Assembly (NCBI GenBank): GCA_000242935.3
Contig: CP007053.1
Location: forward strand, 3,891,001-3,955,000
From: Opitutaceae bacterium TAV5
GTDB taxonomy: Bacteria; Verrucomicrobiota; Verrucomicrobiia; Opitutales; Opitutaceae
Reading direction: 5' to 3'
DNA length: 64,000 nucleotides
The notes beneath the pieces were generated by a model. It was not told where the DNA came from. It worked only from the letters and a program-made list of their open reading frames with translations, and did no database searches. Of the stretch, positions 42,241-51,033 are shown piece after piece. Numbering within the stretch: the stretch's first letter is position 1; the number at the start of each line of letters is the position of its first letter. Both the position numbers and the translations under genes were made by a program.

Positions 42241-42651
42241 ATGGACGTTTCAGGACAATCGCAAATTCAGGAGCGGCTCGACGCGCTCGGCGTGCTGCCG
42301 GGCGATGTGGAGGAGCGTTTCGTGCGTGGTTCCGGTCCCGGCGGGCAGAAAATCAACAAGACGTCCTCGACGGTCTGCCTGCGTCACGCGCCGACCGGGG
42401 TGGAGGTGCGTTGCCAGCGCGAACGTTCGCAGGCGGCCAACCGCGAGGCCGCCTGGACCGAGCTTTGCGAGAAGCTGGAAACCCGCCTGCGCGCGGCCGA
42501 GCTGGCCCGGCAGCAGGCCGTGGAAAAACGTCGCCGCCAGACACGCGGTCGCAGCCGTGCGCAGAAAATGCGGATGGTCGCGGCCAAACGCAGCCGGGCC
42601 CAGGTGAGGGCCTTGCGAGGACGGGTGACGCCAGGCGGCGACGGCGAGTGA
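42241..42651 (+). CDS. GGQ-containing release-factor-like protein
   Basis: The 136-residue protein is a stand-alone peptidyl-tRNA hydrolase domain. 'RFVRGSGPGGQKINKTSS' holds the GGQ catalytic loop (34-36), and a highly basic C-terminal tail follows. The plan is that of ArfB/YaeJ and C12orf65-like rescue factors, which release stalled ribosomes. It lacks the codon-recognition domain of RF1 and RF2. The start at 42241 is chosen because the extension from 42202 reads as Pro-rich noise. Which rescue subfamily it belongs to is not clear from the sequence. Confidence 0.85.
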   Translation: MDVSGQSQIQERLDALGVLPGDVEERFVRGSGPGGQKINKTSSTVCLRHAPTGVEVRCQRERSQAANREAAWTELCEKLETRLRAAELARQQAVEKRRRQTRGRSRAQKMRMVAAKRSRAQVRALRGRVTPGGDGE

Positions 42652-43009
42652 TCCTGCCGGCGGCGGCGTCCTCGCCGCTCCGGATACTTCGGGACCGGCC
42701 CCGGGATCCCCGGCTTCCGGCACGTATCCCGGCACCGGCCGGAGAGTTCGGGCAAAAGCCTTGACCGCCCCCGTCTTCGCGTCGTCATCGTTGGCTTTTT
42801 ACAGACGAACCGGCTCGTGAACATCAACGCCATTGTCAGTCCCGAGGACAACGCAGCCGCCCCGAGCGGGCGACACGGTTGCCGCGCACGCCACGCTCAC
42901 CGGGACTCCGCCGGCCCGCATCCCGCCCGCCCCGCCGGTCGCCCCCATGCATGCCACGGACGCTGTCGATTTTTCGTAACCCTTTTCCAGCGAACCCGAT
43001 CCTGAACAG
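42652..43009. other. Gap before purF with one GGA/TCC-loop hairpin
   Basis: Of 358 bases, the first part holds GCGGCG-TCCT-CGCCGC at 42663-42678, 11 bases after the previous stop, probably acting as a transcript end. Nothing else is recognised; a purine-type riboswitch was looked for and not seen. Confidence 0.5.
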
Positions 43010-44938
43010 ATGAGCGATAAAATCACCCACGAATGCGGCATTGCAATGGTACGGCTTCTCAAGCCGCTTTCCTACTACCAGCAAAAATACGGCACGCCGT
43101 TGTGGGGGTTCACCAAGCTTTTCCTGCTGATGGAAAAGCAGCATAACCGCGGTCAGGACGGCGCCGGCGTCGCCTGCGTGAAAATGGGCGTCCCCCCGGG
43201 CGACCCCTTCATGTTCCGCGAGCGCTGCGTGAAGGCCAATCCCCTCGACAAGATCTTCAAGACGCTCCTCGGCCAGTACAACAGCAAGGTCGCCGATGGC
43301 ACCATCCACCCCGAGTTTACCGACACGGTGAGGGAGCATTTCGACTTCGGCGGCGAACTCCTCATGGGCCACCTCCGCTACGGCACGAGCGGCGGCTACA
43401 ACATTTCCGCCTGCCATCCGTTTTTCCGCCGCAGCCCGTGGCCCACGCGCAACCTCGCGCTGTGCGGCAACTTCAACATGACCAACACCGCGGAGCTCAA
43501 CGACAGCCTCATCAAGATGGGGCAGCATCCGATCTTCGCGACCGACACCCAGGCGCTCCTCGAAAAAATCGGCTTCTACCTCGACGAGGAGCACGTGGAC
43601 CTCTACCGCGCCCTCCGCGACCAGGGCCTGCCCGGCGAGGAAATCTCCCACCGCATCAGCGACGAACTCGACCTCGCCCGCGTCATCACCCGCTCGTCGG
43701 CTGGCGGCCGGGATGGCGGGTGGGACGGGGGATTTGCCCTTTGCGGGCTCATCGGCAACGGCGACGCTTTCGTCGCCCGCGACCCGTCGGCCATCCGCCC
43801 CGCGTGGTATTTCCAGAACGACGAGGTCATCGCCTTCGCCTCCGAGCGCGCGCCGCTCATGACGGTATTCGACATCGGCGAAGCCGCCGACGTGCGCGAG
43901 GTGCAGCCGGGCCACGTCATGGTCATCAAGGGCAACGGCGTGATGACCTCCACGCAGTTTCTCGAGCCGCTGCCGCGCGCCTCGTGTTCCTTCGAGCGCA
44001 TCTACTTTTCCCGGGGCAACGACCTCGAAATCTACGAGGAAAGAAAAGCCCTCGGCGGCCGCCTCGCCGACCAGGTGCTCGACGCCGTCAATCACGAGTG
44101 GGGCAACACGGTTTTCGGCTACGTGCCCAACACTGCCGAAGTCGCCTACTACGGCCTGCTCCACGCCCTGCGCGAACGCCGCCGCGACATCGTCAAAAAA
44201 TCCATCATCGAGGCCGCGCAGAAAAACGCGCTCACCGAAGACCTGCTCGACGACCTCATCCTCCGCAACTGGCCGCATGGCGAGAAAGTCGTTTCGAAAG
44301 ATATCAAGATCCGCACCTTCATCGGCCAGGAAGGCATGCGCAACCACCTCGCGAGCCACGTCTACGACATCACTTACGGTTCGCTTCGTCCCGGTGTGGA
44401 CAACCTCGTGTGTGTGGACGATTCCATCGTGCGCGGCACCACGCTGCGCCGTTCGATCCTGCGCATCCTCTCGCGGCTCAATCCCAAAAAAATCGTCGTT
44501 GCCTCGACTGCGCCGCAGATCCGCTATCCCGACTGCTACGGCATCGACATGTCGGAGATCGGCAAGTTCGTGGCCTTCGAGGCGGCCGTCGCGTTGTTGA
44601 AGGAGCGCGGCAAGGGCGACGTGTTGCAGGAGGTTTACACGCTCTGCCGCGAGGCAGTGAAAACCGGCGAGCCGGTCAACCACGTGCGCAAGATCTACGA
44701 GCCGTTTTCGGCTGAGGAGATCTCGGCAAAAATCACCGAGCTGGTGCGCCCCCGCGAAATCGAATGGCGGGGCGAGTTCCAGATCATTTTCCAGACCATC
44801 GAAAACCTGCACGCCGCGGTGCCGAACCATCCGGGCGACTGGTATTTCTCGGGGAAATACCCGACACCGGGCGGCTTCCATGTCGTGAACCAGGCGTATC
44901 TGAACTACTACGAAAAAAGCCAGGGGCGCAGTTACTGA
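43010..44938 (+). CDS. purF: Amidophosphoribosyltransferase, long form
   Basis: The 642-residue enzyme transfers ammonia from glutamine to PRPP, the first step of purine synthesis. The N-terminal glutaminase domain has Cys9 (HECGIA) as the presumed nucleophile, 'RGQDGAGVA' and 'GHLRYGTSG'. The phosphoribosyltransferase domain has the PRPP loop 'VCVDDSIVRGTT'. It is longer than the roughly 500 residues of Escherichia coli or Bacillus enzymes, with inserts and an extended C-terminus ending in several Tyr-rich motifs. Eight residues before the Cys would need removal, as in processed forms. The gene stands alone. Confidence 0.9.
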   Translation: MSDKITHECGIAMVRLLKPLSYYQQKYGTPLWGFTKLFLLMEKQHNRGQDGAGVACVKMGVPPGDPFMFRERCVKANPLDKIFKTLLGQYNSKVADGTIHPEFTDTVREHFDFGGELLMGHLRYGTSGGYNISACHPFFRRSPWPTRNLALCGNFNMTNTAELNDSLIKMGQHPIFATDTQALLEKIGFYLDEEHVDLYRALRDQGLPGEEISHRISDELDLARVITRSSAGGRDGGWDGGFALCGLIGNGDAFVARDPSAIRPAWYFQNDEVIAFASERAPLMTVFDIGEAADVREVQPGHVMVIKGNGVMTSTQFLEPLPRASCSFERIYFSRGNDLEIYEERKALGGRLADQVLDAVNHEWGNTVFGYVPNTAEVAYYGLLHALRERRRDIVKKSIIEAAQKNALTEDLLDDLILRNWPHGEKVVSKDIKIRTFIGQEGMRNHLASHVYDITYGSLRPGVDNLVCVDDSIVRGTTLRRSILRILSRLNPKKIVVASTAPQIRYPDCYGIDMSEIGKFVAFEAAVALLKERGKGDVLQEVYTLCREAVKTGEPVNHVRKIYEPFSAEEISAKITELVRPREIEWRGEFQIIFQTIENLHAAVPNHPGDWYFSGKYPTPGGFHVVNQAYLNYYEKSQGRSY

Positions 44939-44981
44939 AGTGATGAAGTGATGTTACGCGAAGCCTCATGGATGGAAGTGG

Positions 44982-45127
44982 CGCGGGCGTCTCGCCCGCG
45001 TAGTAGCTGGAGCGGCGGCATTCCTGCCGCTGTGACGAGGCGCGTTGCGCCTCGCCCTTTGCCGTTACGAGTCGCCCGAACCGGCGACGCTTCGCGTCGT
45101 CGCAGCGGCAGGAATGCCGCCGCTCCG
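44982..45127. repeat. Array of nested GC hairpins after purF
   Basis: A CGCGGGCG-TCT-CGCCCGCG hairpin (44982-45000) is followed by a perfect 24-base inverted repeat (45009-45032 with 45103-45126). Inside it are CGAGGCGC-GTT-GCGCCTCG (45036-45054) and CGACGC-TTC-GCGTCG (45085-45099). It fills most of the gap between purF and the small membrane gene. Confidence 0.85.
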
Positions 45128-45228
45128 GGCTCCGCCTGCTGTTTGCGAGCTTCGAATCCGGCAGCCAGACCGGCAGCAAAAGCCTGCCGCTACGGTTCAC
45201 TCCGTCTCCGTTTTGTCCTTGCCCGGTC

Positions 45229-45501
45229 ATGCTGAGGAACCTGCCCTGGAAATCGCTGCTCGGCCTGGCTTTCGCGATCGTGTCCGGAATGACGGCGGGC
45301 GGAGCGCTGCTCGGGGCGGTGGTGTTTCCCCTGGTGGGCAAGCTCCTGCTCGGCATGGCGGAGCCGGGCGCGGGAGAACTGGCCCTCAAGGGAGCGCGCA
45401 TGCTGGCGTTTTTTCTGGGAGCCGTGTGGGCGCCGGGAATCGCCGTAGTGGTTTGCGCGATACGCGCGCGCCGGATGATGCGTGGCGAGGATCCGCGCTA
45501 G
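45229..45501 (+). CDS. Small two-helix membrane protein
   Basis: The 90-residue protein has two hydrophobic segments (about 8-40, glycine-rich, and 56-80) and a basic end, RARRMMRGEDPR. The predicted hairpin topology leaves both ends in the cytosol. It is convergent with the GT9 gene and overlaps its end by four bases. Function is unknown; it might be an accessory of the envelope locus or an independent small transporter part. Confidence 0.6.
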   Translation: MLRNLPWKSLLGLAFAIVSGMTAGGALLGAVVFPLVGKLLLGMAEPGAGELALKGARMLAFFLGAVWAPGIAVVVCAIRARRMMRGEDPR

Positions 45502-46487
45502 CCGCGGTGGCGCAGTTCGTCCAGCGCGGCGAAAACGGTTTCCGGGTCCAGCCGCTCCAGCCGCCGGTCAGGCGCCACAAGCACTTGCGAGCGCGGCCCT
45601 CCGACGGGCCAGGGAGCGTAACGCCGGGGGGAGGTCGGCCCGAAGAGCGCGAGCACGCGGTTGCCCACCGCTCCGGCAAGATGGGTGGGGCCGGTGTCGT
45701 TGCCGATGAAAACGGAGGGCTGCCGGATCAGGGCGACCGTCTCCTCGAGGGAGACACCGGTGAGATTGAGAAACCGGCCGGCGGGCGGAGGGCGGAGGAG
45801 GGCGGTCTGCCGGCCGGCGCACCAGGCGACGCGGCTCTCCGGAATACGTTCGAGGATGAGATGGGTGAGTGCTTCGAAACCGGGCCAGTTTTTGGCGGGT
45901 TTGCTGCTGTCGGTGCAGATGACGAAGGTGCGGAGCGGATCGCCGGAAAAGAACGGCTGCCAGTCGAAGACCGGGCCGGGCCGGAGCTCGAGCGGATGGG
46001 GAATCGCGGTGGAGAGGCCGAGAGCCTGGAGATAAATCTGCTGGCGGGTGACAACGTGCGCATCGTGCAGCGCGGCAGGAATCTCCAGTTGCCGGAAGCC
46101 GAAGTGCCGTTGTGGCCAGCGCCGGCTGCGCTGCATCCATTTCTCCGGCGCGCGCGCGAACAGGGCCATGGTCGAGTCACGCAACATGCCATGCATGTTC
46201 CAGACCACGTCGAAGCGTCGTCGGCGCAACGCCCGCCACACATCGAAAAACCCCCGGAGGCCGGCCTCGCGGGACCACGGGATCGTGTCGTGCACGGAGG
46301 CGAAGATCCGGGTGACGGGGGCGAAGCGGTCCCTGACCAACCAGGTGATGCGGCACTCCGGCAACTGGCGGGCGAGGGCGGCGGTGACATGGATGCGTTG
46401 TATAATGTCTCCCATGGCTGTCAGCCGGATGGCGAGGAGGCTTTTTACAGGGCTGGGTGCTATTCCGGAAGCCGGAGACGATGGCAT
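45498..46487 (-). CDS. Glycosyltransferase family 9 (heptosyltransferase-like)
   Basis: The 329-residue enzyme is of the ADP-heptose:LPS heptosyltransferase type. The N-terminal 'LLAIRLTAMGDIIQRIHVTAALARQLP' is the family start, with the AMGD motif, and 'FIGNDTGPTHLAGAVG' is the donor-binding motif. It would build the LPS core on the cytosolic face. The start at 46487 (MPSSPASG) is preferred over a 25-codon extension with poor composition. It marks the beginning of the surface glycan cluster but reads leftward, opposite to the following genes. Confidence 0.9.
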   Translation of the reverse strand: MPSSPASGIAPSPVKSLLAIRLTAMGDIIQRIHVTAALARQLPECRITWLVRDRFAPVTRIFASVHDTIPWSREAGLRGFFDVWRALRRRRFDVVWNMHGMLRDSTMALFARAPEKWMQRSRRWPQRHFGFRQLEIPAALHDAHVVTRQQIYLQALGLSTAIPHPLELRPGPVFDWQPFFSGDPLRTFVICTDSSKPAKNWPGFEALTHLILERIPESRVAWCAGRQTALLRPPPAGRFLNLTGVSLEETVALIRQPSVFIGNDTGPTHLAGAVGNRVLALFGPTSPRRYAPWPVGGPRSQVLVAPDRRLERLDPETVFAALDELRHRG

Positions 46488-46645
46488 GATGCGGTGCCAG
46501 GAAAGAAAGTTGTTCCGGGATGTCACGTGCGCTTTCGCACTTTGCCTCCGGCGTGGAAACAAAGGTCCTGTTTATAATGCCAAAAGGCCGCTGTGAGCAG
46601 AGGCCGGACTTGTATAGCGGGCACGATCCGGCCACTAGACAGGGG

Positions 46646-47293
46646 ATGGCTTTTCAGCGTCCGTTTAATGTAAGACAAATCGCCGCTCTCCAGGCCGAGC
46701 TGACCGTGCGCTGGCACGGCGCCTGCCCGCCGGCGGTCGAGGCTGCGGGCGATGAGTTTGACCGGTTGGTGGTACAGAATCACTTATATAATTTCCAGTT
46801 ATGGCACGAGGAAGACGTGGCCCGGCGCGACGATCTCGGCTTCGAGCGTGTATATCAGGCCAAACGTTCGATCGATCGCTATAACCAGAGGCGCAATGAC
46901 ATGATCGAGGAGATGGACAAGGCGCTGGTGATCGCGCTGGAACCGCCCGAGTCGGGATGCCCGCGAAATTCGGAAACACCGGGCATGATTATCGACCGGT
47001 TATCCATTCTCGCCCTGAAAGAATATCACATGGCGGAGGAAACGCGGCGCGCGGATGTCGAGGCGGCCCATCGGGAATCCTGCGCGGCGAAGCTGGAGCG
47101 TATCGTCCGCCAGCGTGACGATCTGACGGAGAGCCTCGCCACCCTGCTGGAGGACGTGATCGCCGGCCGGCGCACCTTTGCCGTTTACTACCAGTTCAAG
47201 ATGTACAACGACCCGGCGCTCAACCCGCAACTCTACCGCCGGCGCGAGGTGGCCCGGCGCAGTTCACGCCGGAAGGTCGCCCGCAGCGCGTGA
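46646..47293 (+). CDS. DUF4254 family protein
   Basis: The 215-residue, mostly helical protein shows the DUF4254 pattern: 'LVVQNHLYNFQLWHEEDVAR', 'IDRYNQRRNDMIEEMD' and 'TPGMIIDRLSILALKEYHM'. The family is often found next to LPS and glycosyltransferase genes and its function is unknown. The ATG at 46646 lies close after AGGGG, a fair ribosome site. A longer frame upstream is probably not used. It precedes the acyltransferase gene by 110 bases. Confidence 0.85.
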   Translation: MAFQRPFNVRQIAALQAELTVRWHGACPPAVEAAGDEFDRLVVQNHLYNFQLWHEEDVARRDDLGFERVYQAKRSIDRYNQRRNDMIEEMDKALVIALEPPESGCPRNSETPGMIIDRLSILALKEYHMAEETRRADVEAAHRESCAAKLERIVRQRDDLTESLATLLEDVIAGRRTFAVYYQFKMYNDPALNPQLYRRREVARRSSRRKVARSA

Positions 47294-47403
47294 CGGCACG
47301 GGAGCCCGGGCGGCGTCCGCGGGCATCGTTGCCAGTTATCCTCCTTGAAAGAATAAACTTCGCTTGCGGGACGGGTGGCGGCTTCCAGCATGATCCGTTT
47401 TCC

Positions 47404-48750
47404 ATGTCAGAGACCTCCCAACCCGACCTCGACGGAGCACCGGGCGCTTTCGGGCGCTCCCGCCGCCGTTCGCTGCGCCGGACCGCCGGCCTTCTGAAGC
47501 GTTTTCGCTGGTGGCTGGAGGCAGCCGGGTACGAACTTTGCGAGAGCACGCTGGCCTTGCTGCCGGCGGCGACGGTGGCGGGCTGGGGCGAGGCGATCGG
47601 TGACGGGTGCTGGCGATTGCTCGGCAGCCGGCGACGGACGGTGCGGCGCAATCTCCGCATCGCTTTTGCCGGCGAGAAAACCCTCGCCGAAATCGATGCG
47701 ATGACGCGCGAGGTTTTCCGGCGCAGCGGCGCCAATCTGCTTTCGGCCCTGCGGTGCGTGAAAATCCGGCAAGACGAATTGCGCCGGCTGGTGACCGTGG
47801 CGAACCCGGAGCTGATGGCGGAGATTCTGGCCGCAGACGCTGGAGGCGCGGTCGGCATCCTGCCGCACATGGGCAACTGGGAAGCGCTGTCGCAGATGTT
47901 TCCGTTGCTGGTGCCGGACCGGCCGACAGGGACGATCTACCGTTTCATCAAAAACCCGATGCTCGACCGGCGGGTCAAGGATGCCCGGCAGCGCATGGGC
48001 ATGGTGCTGTTCGAAAAACATTCGGGTCCTCTGGAAATGGCGGCGTTTTTGCGCCGGCGGGGCTGGCTCGGCGTGCTCTCGGACCAGCGGGTGGAGCGGG
48101 CGGGCGAAATCGTTCCCTACTTCGGGCGCCTCACGAGCTGCACGCCGTTGCCGGCTCTGATGGCGCGGCGCACGGGGGCGACGATCTTCGGCGTATCCAT
48201 GCGCACGACAGCGCCGGGCCATTGGCGGCTGAAATTTCACCGGCTGGGCGACAGCACCTCCTCGACGACGGCCTGCATGCGCCTGCTGGAGGAAGTGATC
48301 CGGGAAAGTCCGGAAGACGTTTTCTGGTTGCAGGACCGCTGGCGGGTGCGGCGGGACAACCCCGCCTCGCTCAGCGGCCGGCTGCCCCGCGACGCGATCG
48401 CGGCGGCCTGGACCAGGCCGCGCCGTGCGCTCGTCTGGGTTCGCGATCCGGCCCGGGCTCCGCAACTGCCAAAAGCTGCGGCCGGGGATCTTTTGTGGGA
48501 ATATGTGCTGCCGGCGGGAAACCCGGCGCCGGCGTGGCTGCCGGCCGGAGCTTGCACCCATATACTGGATACGGCCTGCGCGGATATCCCGGTCCTTGCG
48601 AAAGCGTTGCTGGCGATTGACGAGGCCGCGGCTTTGCCCCTGGAGTTCGTGATCGTGGACAAGGAGTGCCTGGCGGTGCAGGAGGCCTGCCGGAAACTGG
48701 ATTTTTCCGTGATCATTCCGGCGTCGGGACAGGAGGCCGTTGCCCCGTGA
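47404..48750 (+). CDS. Lipid A acyltransferase-like protein with extra C-terminal domain
   Basis: The 448-residue protein has an LpxL/HtrB-type acyltransferase domain (about 35-320). The catalytic HMGNWE has His155 and Glu160; 'YRFIKNPMLDRRV' and 'GVLSDQRVERAG' are the other conserved blocks. It would add a secondary acyl chain to lipid A at the inner membrane. About 130 residues follow that the family lacks; they read as a small alpha/beta domain of unknown role. The start at 47404 (MSETSQP) lacks a clear membrane helix. Its stop overlaps the next GTG start (GTGA), so both are coupled. Confidence 0.85.
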   Translation: MSETSQPDLDGAPGAFGRSRRRSLRRTAGLLKRFRWWLEAAGYELCESTLALLPAATVAGWGEAIGDGCWRLLGSRRRTVRRNLRIAFAGEKTLAEIDAMTREVFRRSGANLLSALRCVKIRQDELRRLVTVANPELMAEILAADAGGAVGILPHMGNWEALSQMFPLLVPDRPTGTIYRFIKNPMLDRRVKDARQRMGMVLFEKHSGPLEMAAFLRRRGWLGVLSDQRVERAGEIVPYFGRLTSCTPLPALMARRTGATIFGVSMRTTAPGHWRLKFHRLGDSTSSTTACMRLLEEVIRESPEDVFWLQDRWRVRRDNPASLSGRLPRDAIAAAWTRPRRALVWVRDPARAPQLPKAAAGDLLWEYVLPAGNPAPAWLPAGACTHILDTACADIPVLAKALLAIDEAAALPLEFVIVDKECLAVQEACRKLDFSVIIPASGQEAVAP

Positions 48751-49721
48751 ACACGCAGACGGGACACAACCGGAAACCCTGCCGCATCCGGGTGCTTTCC
48801 GATGGCCGGCCGGGTCACGAGAACCAGAGCATTGGCCTGGCGCAGGCCGTGCAGCGGCGACTCGGGGGTGAGACGGCGGCGACGGTGGACGTGGTGCGAT
48901 TTGCCCCCGGCGCCAGCCTGTGCGGACGCATCCGGGCGGCGCGGGCGGAGGGCGAAGGCGCGCCGAGGCTCGTCATCGCGGCGGGGCATTCCACGCACCT
49001 GCCGCTGTGGCTGGCGGCGCTGCGCTTCGGGGCGCCTTCGGTGGTCATCATGAAGCCGTCGCTGCCGGTGTGGCTGTTTGACCTGTGTTTTGCGCCACGG
49101 CACGACCTGCGCGGTGCCCTCGCCGACGGGGCAAGCGGAGGGCGCGAGCGAATCGTGCCGACCTTGGGCGCGCTCAATCGCCTGCCGGAAAGGACGGCGG
49201 AAGAGATCGCGGCGGCAAAGGAGCCGCGGGGGCTTCTCCTGCTGGGCGGACCGTCGAAGCATCACGGCTGGGATATGGCGGCGCTCGTGCCGGCGGTGGT
49301 CGCTGTGCTGGCCGCCCGCCCGGATCTGTCATGGACGATCGGAGACTCGCGTCGTACGCCGGTGGATACGCTGGAGCGGCTGCGGGCCGCCGGCGCGCAG
49401 GCGCAGTTCGCCCCGCACGGACAAACGGGACCCGGCTGGCTGCCGGAGCAACTGGCGAAGGCAAGCGAGGCGTGGGTGACGGAAGACAGTGTCTCGATGA
49501 TCCATGAGGCGGTGACGGCCGGTGCCCGGACGGGCGTGTTGCCGGTGCCACGGTTGCGGGCAAACGACCGTGTGGCGCGATCCGTGGATGAACTCGTGGC
49601 GGCGGGCTATGCGACCCGATTCGCAGACTGGCAGGCGGGCGGACGCGCCCTGCGGAAACCGCCGGGACTGCTCCACGAAACCGGGCGGTGCGCGGAGATC
49701 GTCACGCAACGATTTTTTTAG
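48747..49721 (+). CDS. ELM1/GtrOC1-like putative nucleoside-diphosphate-sugar epimerase
   Basis: The 324-residue protein starts at GTG inside the previous stop. It has the ELM1 family pattern: 'VLSDGRPGHENQSIGLAQAV' at the start, 'LVIAAGHSTHLPLWLAALRFGAPSVVIMKP', 'LLGGPSKHHGWD' and 'WVTEDSVSMIHEAVTAG'. In bacteria the family is often beside lipid A and LPS genes and may be a glycosyltransferase-like protein; its activity is not settled. Coupling with the acyltransferase supports a lipid A or core role. Its stop is the first base of a long inverted repeat. Confidence 0.85.
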   Translation: MNTQTGHNRKPCRIRVLSDGRPGHENQSIGLAQAVQRRLGGETAATVDVVRFAPGASLCGRIRAARAEGEGAPRLVIAAGHSTHLPLWLAALRFGAPSVVIMKPSLPVWLFDLCFAPRHDLRGALADGASGGRERIVPTLGALNRLPERTAEEIAAAKEPRGLLLLGGPSKHHGWDMAALVPAVVAVLAARPDLSWTIGDSRRTPVDTLERLRAAGAQAQFAPHGQTGPGWLPEQLAKASEAWVTEDSVSMIHEAVTAGARTGVLPVPRLRANDRVARSVDELVAAGYATRFADWQAGGRALRKPPGLLHETGRCAEIVTQRFF

Positions 49722-49854
49722 CCCACGAAACACACGAAAGGACACGAAAAAATCAGGCGAACAAAAGACCTGACTTTCTCTTCACCTGCCGGATCGACCT
49801 GGAGCATTCTTTTCCCGGGTATTTTTTTCGTGTCCTTTCGTGTGTTTCGTGGGC
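49721..49854. repeat. Word-repeat inverted repeat C (CACACGAAAGGACACG words)
   Basis: The arm at 49721-49752 is an exact 32-base reverse complement of the arm ending at 49854 (GCCCACGAAACACACGAAAG at its start), apart from one extra T in the A/T run. The centre is about 70 bases. It fills most of the gap between the ELM1-like gene and the next glycosyltransferase. Confidence 0.9.
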
Positions 49855-49925
49855 CATTTATTCCGGATTGGAGTGATCCGGGAAAGAGGGCTTGCCAAGT
49901 GCGACAGGGGAGGTCCGATGGGATC

Positions 49926-50945
49926 ATGCGAATTTTACAGGTCGGCTATGCGCAAACACGTCGTTGGGGGAAGGCGCGGGTCAGCACGGAGCACAAGCTG
50001 TACAACGGCCTGGTCCGTAATTTTCACCATGTCCTGCATTTCAGCGACCGTGACCTGGCCTCCTTTTTGGCGCCATTTGGCTGGCGTGATCTGGGAAAAA
50101 GGGCGGCAAATCGCAAGCTGGTCGAAGTCGCCGGTAATTTCCGGCCGGAGATGATCCTGCTGGGCCATTGCGATATTATCACCAACGCCACCCTCGGGGA
50201 GATCCGGCGGAGATTGCCGGAGGTCCGTATCGCCTACAGGAACGTGGATCCGCTCTTTGTCCCGCACAATGTCGAGGCCATCCATCATCGTACCGATTCA
50301 GTGGATACCATTTTTATTACGACGGCGGGCCCCGGGCTGGACCAGTTCCGGGGAAAACGGGCCTCCATCCACTACATGCCGAACCCCACGGATGCGGCGG
50401 TGGAGCACCTGAATAACGCGGAAAAAGAGCAGTTGCCCTACGATCTGTTCTTCTGCGGAAACAGCGACGAGCACACACGGCGCAAGGAAACGGTGGTGGC
50501 CCTGAAGCAGGCTTTCGAGGGCAGCAATATCGTGTTCAGGACGTATGGCTACTTCGGCGAACCGAATGTCTGGGGGCACGACTATGATGCGGTGCTGGCC
50601 CGGGCGCGCATGGGGCTGAACCTGAACCGGCAGGAAGGCGATTATCTCTATTCCTCGGCCCGGCTTGCCCAGCTGATGGGCAACGGGATTGTCCCGCTCA
50701 TCCACAATGCCTGCCGGATGCAGGACCTGATCGGACCGGACCGGGCGATTTTTTTTGAAGAGCAGGAAGAACTCATCGCGAAAATCCGGCAGCTCAAGGC
50801 GGACGATGCGCTGCGTCGCCGGATCGCGGCGGAAGGGCGGCGTTTTTACCGGGAGCATTTTTCCAGCGAGCGAGTTGCGCAGTATATCGTCGAGCGGACC
50901 ACGGGGCAGCCTTTCAGCCACGATTACATCTGGGCCGATTACTGA
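49926..50945 (+). CDS. Glycosyltransferase-like protein (GT4/CgeB type)
   Basis: The 339-residue protein is a GT-B fold. The start 'MRILQVGYAQTRRWGKARVSTEHKLYNGLVRN' and the C-terminal 'GLNLNRQEGDYLYSSARLAQLMGNGIVPLIHN' region fit the CgeB-like glycosyltransferase group, which often acts on spore, pilus or surface glycans. 'FFCGNSDEHTRRKETV' marks the linker strand. It has no signal peptide or membrane helix. The next gene begins 81 bases later after a repeated promoter-like block. Confidence 0.8.
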   Translation: MRILQVGYAQTRRWGKARVSTEHKLYNGLVRNFHHVLHFSDRDLASFLAPFGWRDLGKRAANRKLVEVAGNFRPEMILLGHCDIITNATLGEIRRRLPEVRIAYRNVDPLFVPHNVEAIHHRTDSVDTIFITTAGPGLDQFRGKRASIHYMPNPTDAAVEHLNNAEKEQLPYDLFFCGNSDEHTRRKETVVALKQAFEGSNIVFRTYGYFGEPNVWGHDYDAVLARARMGLNLNRQEGDYLYSSARLAQLMGNGIVPLIHNACRMQDLIGPDRAIFFEEQEELIAKIRQLKADDALRRRIAAEGRRFYREHFSSERVAQYIVERTTGQPFSHDYIWADY

Positions 50946-50972
50946 GGTCGTGGGCACGGAGCAGAAAAACCC

Positions 50973-51033
50973 GAAAAAATTTTAACCTCGCATGGTTTCG
51001 GAAACCATAATTCTGCTTCCTTGGAAATGTGTT
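50973..51033. promoter_or_regulatory. Shared upstream block 1 with ATGGTTTC-G-GAAACCAT palindrome
   Basis: About 60 bases here recur in inverted orientation at 54069-54129 with few changes. The block holds a perfect eight-base palindrome (50992-51008), an A-run and the first codons of the gene at 51027. It may be a shared promoter and operator for the genes at 51027 and 54075. Confidence 0.7.

Noticed and set aside
42836-44881. Long minus-strand frame opposite purF
   Set aside because: PurF has all catalytic motifs in order; the antisense frame has none.
49719-49858. CRISPR-like array
   Set aside because: The repeats are inverted and built from short words, with no regular repeat-spacer pattern and no cas gene in the window.
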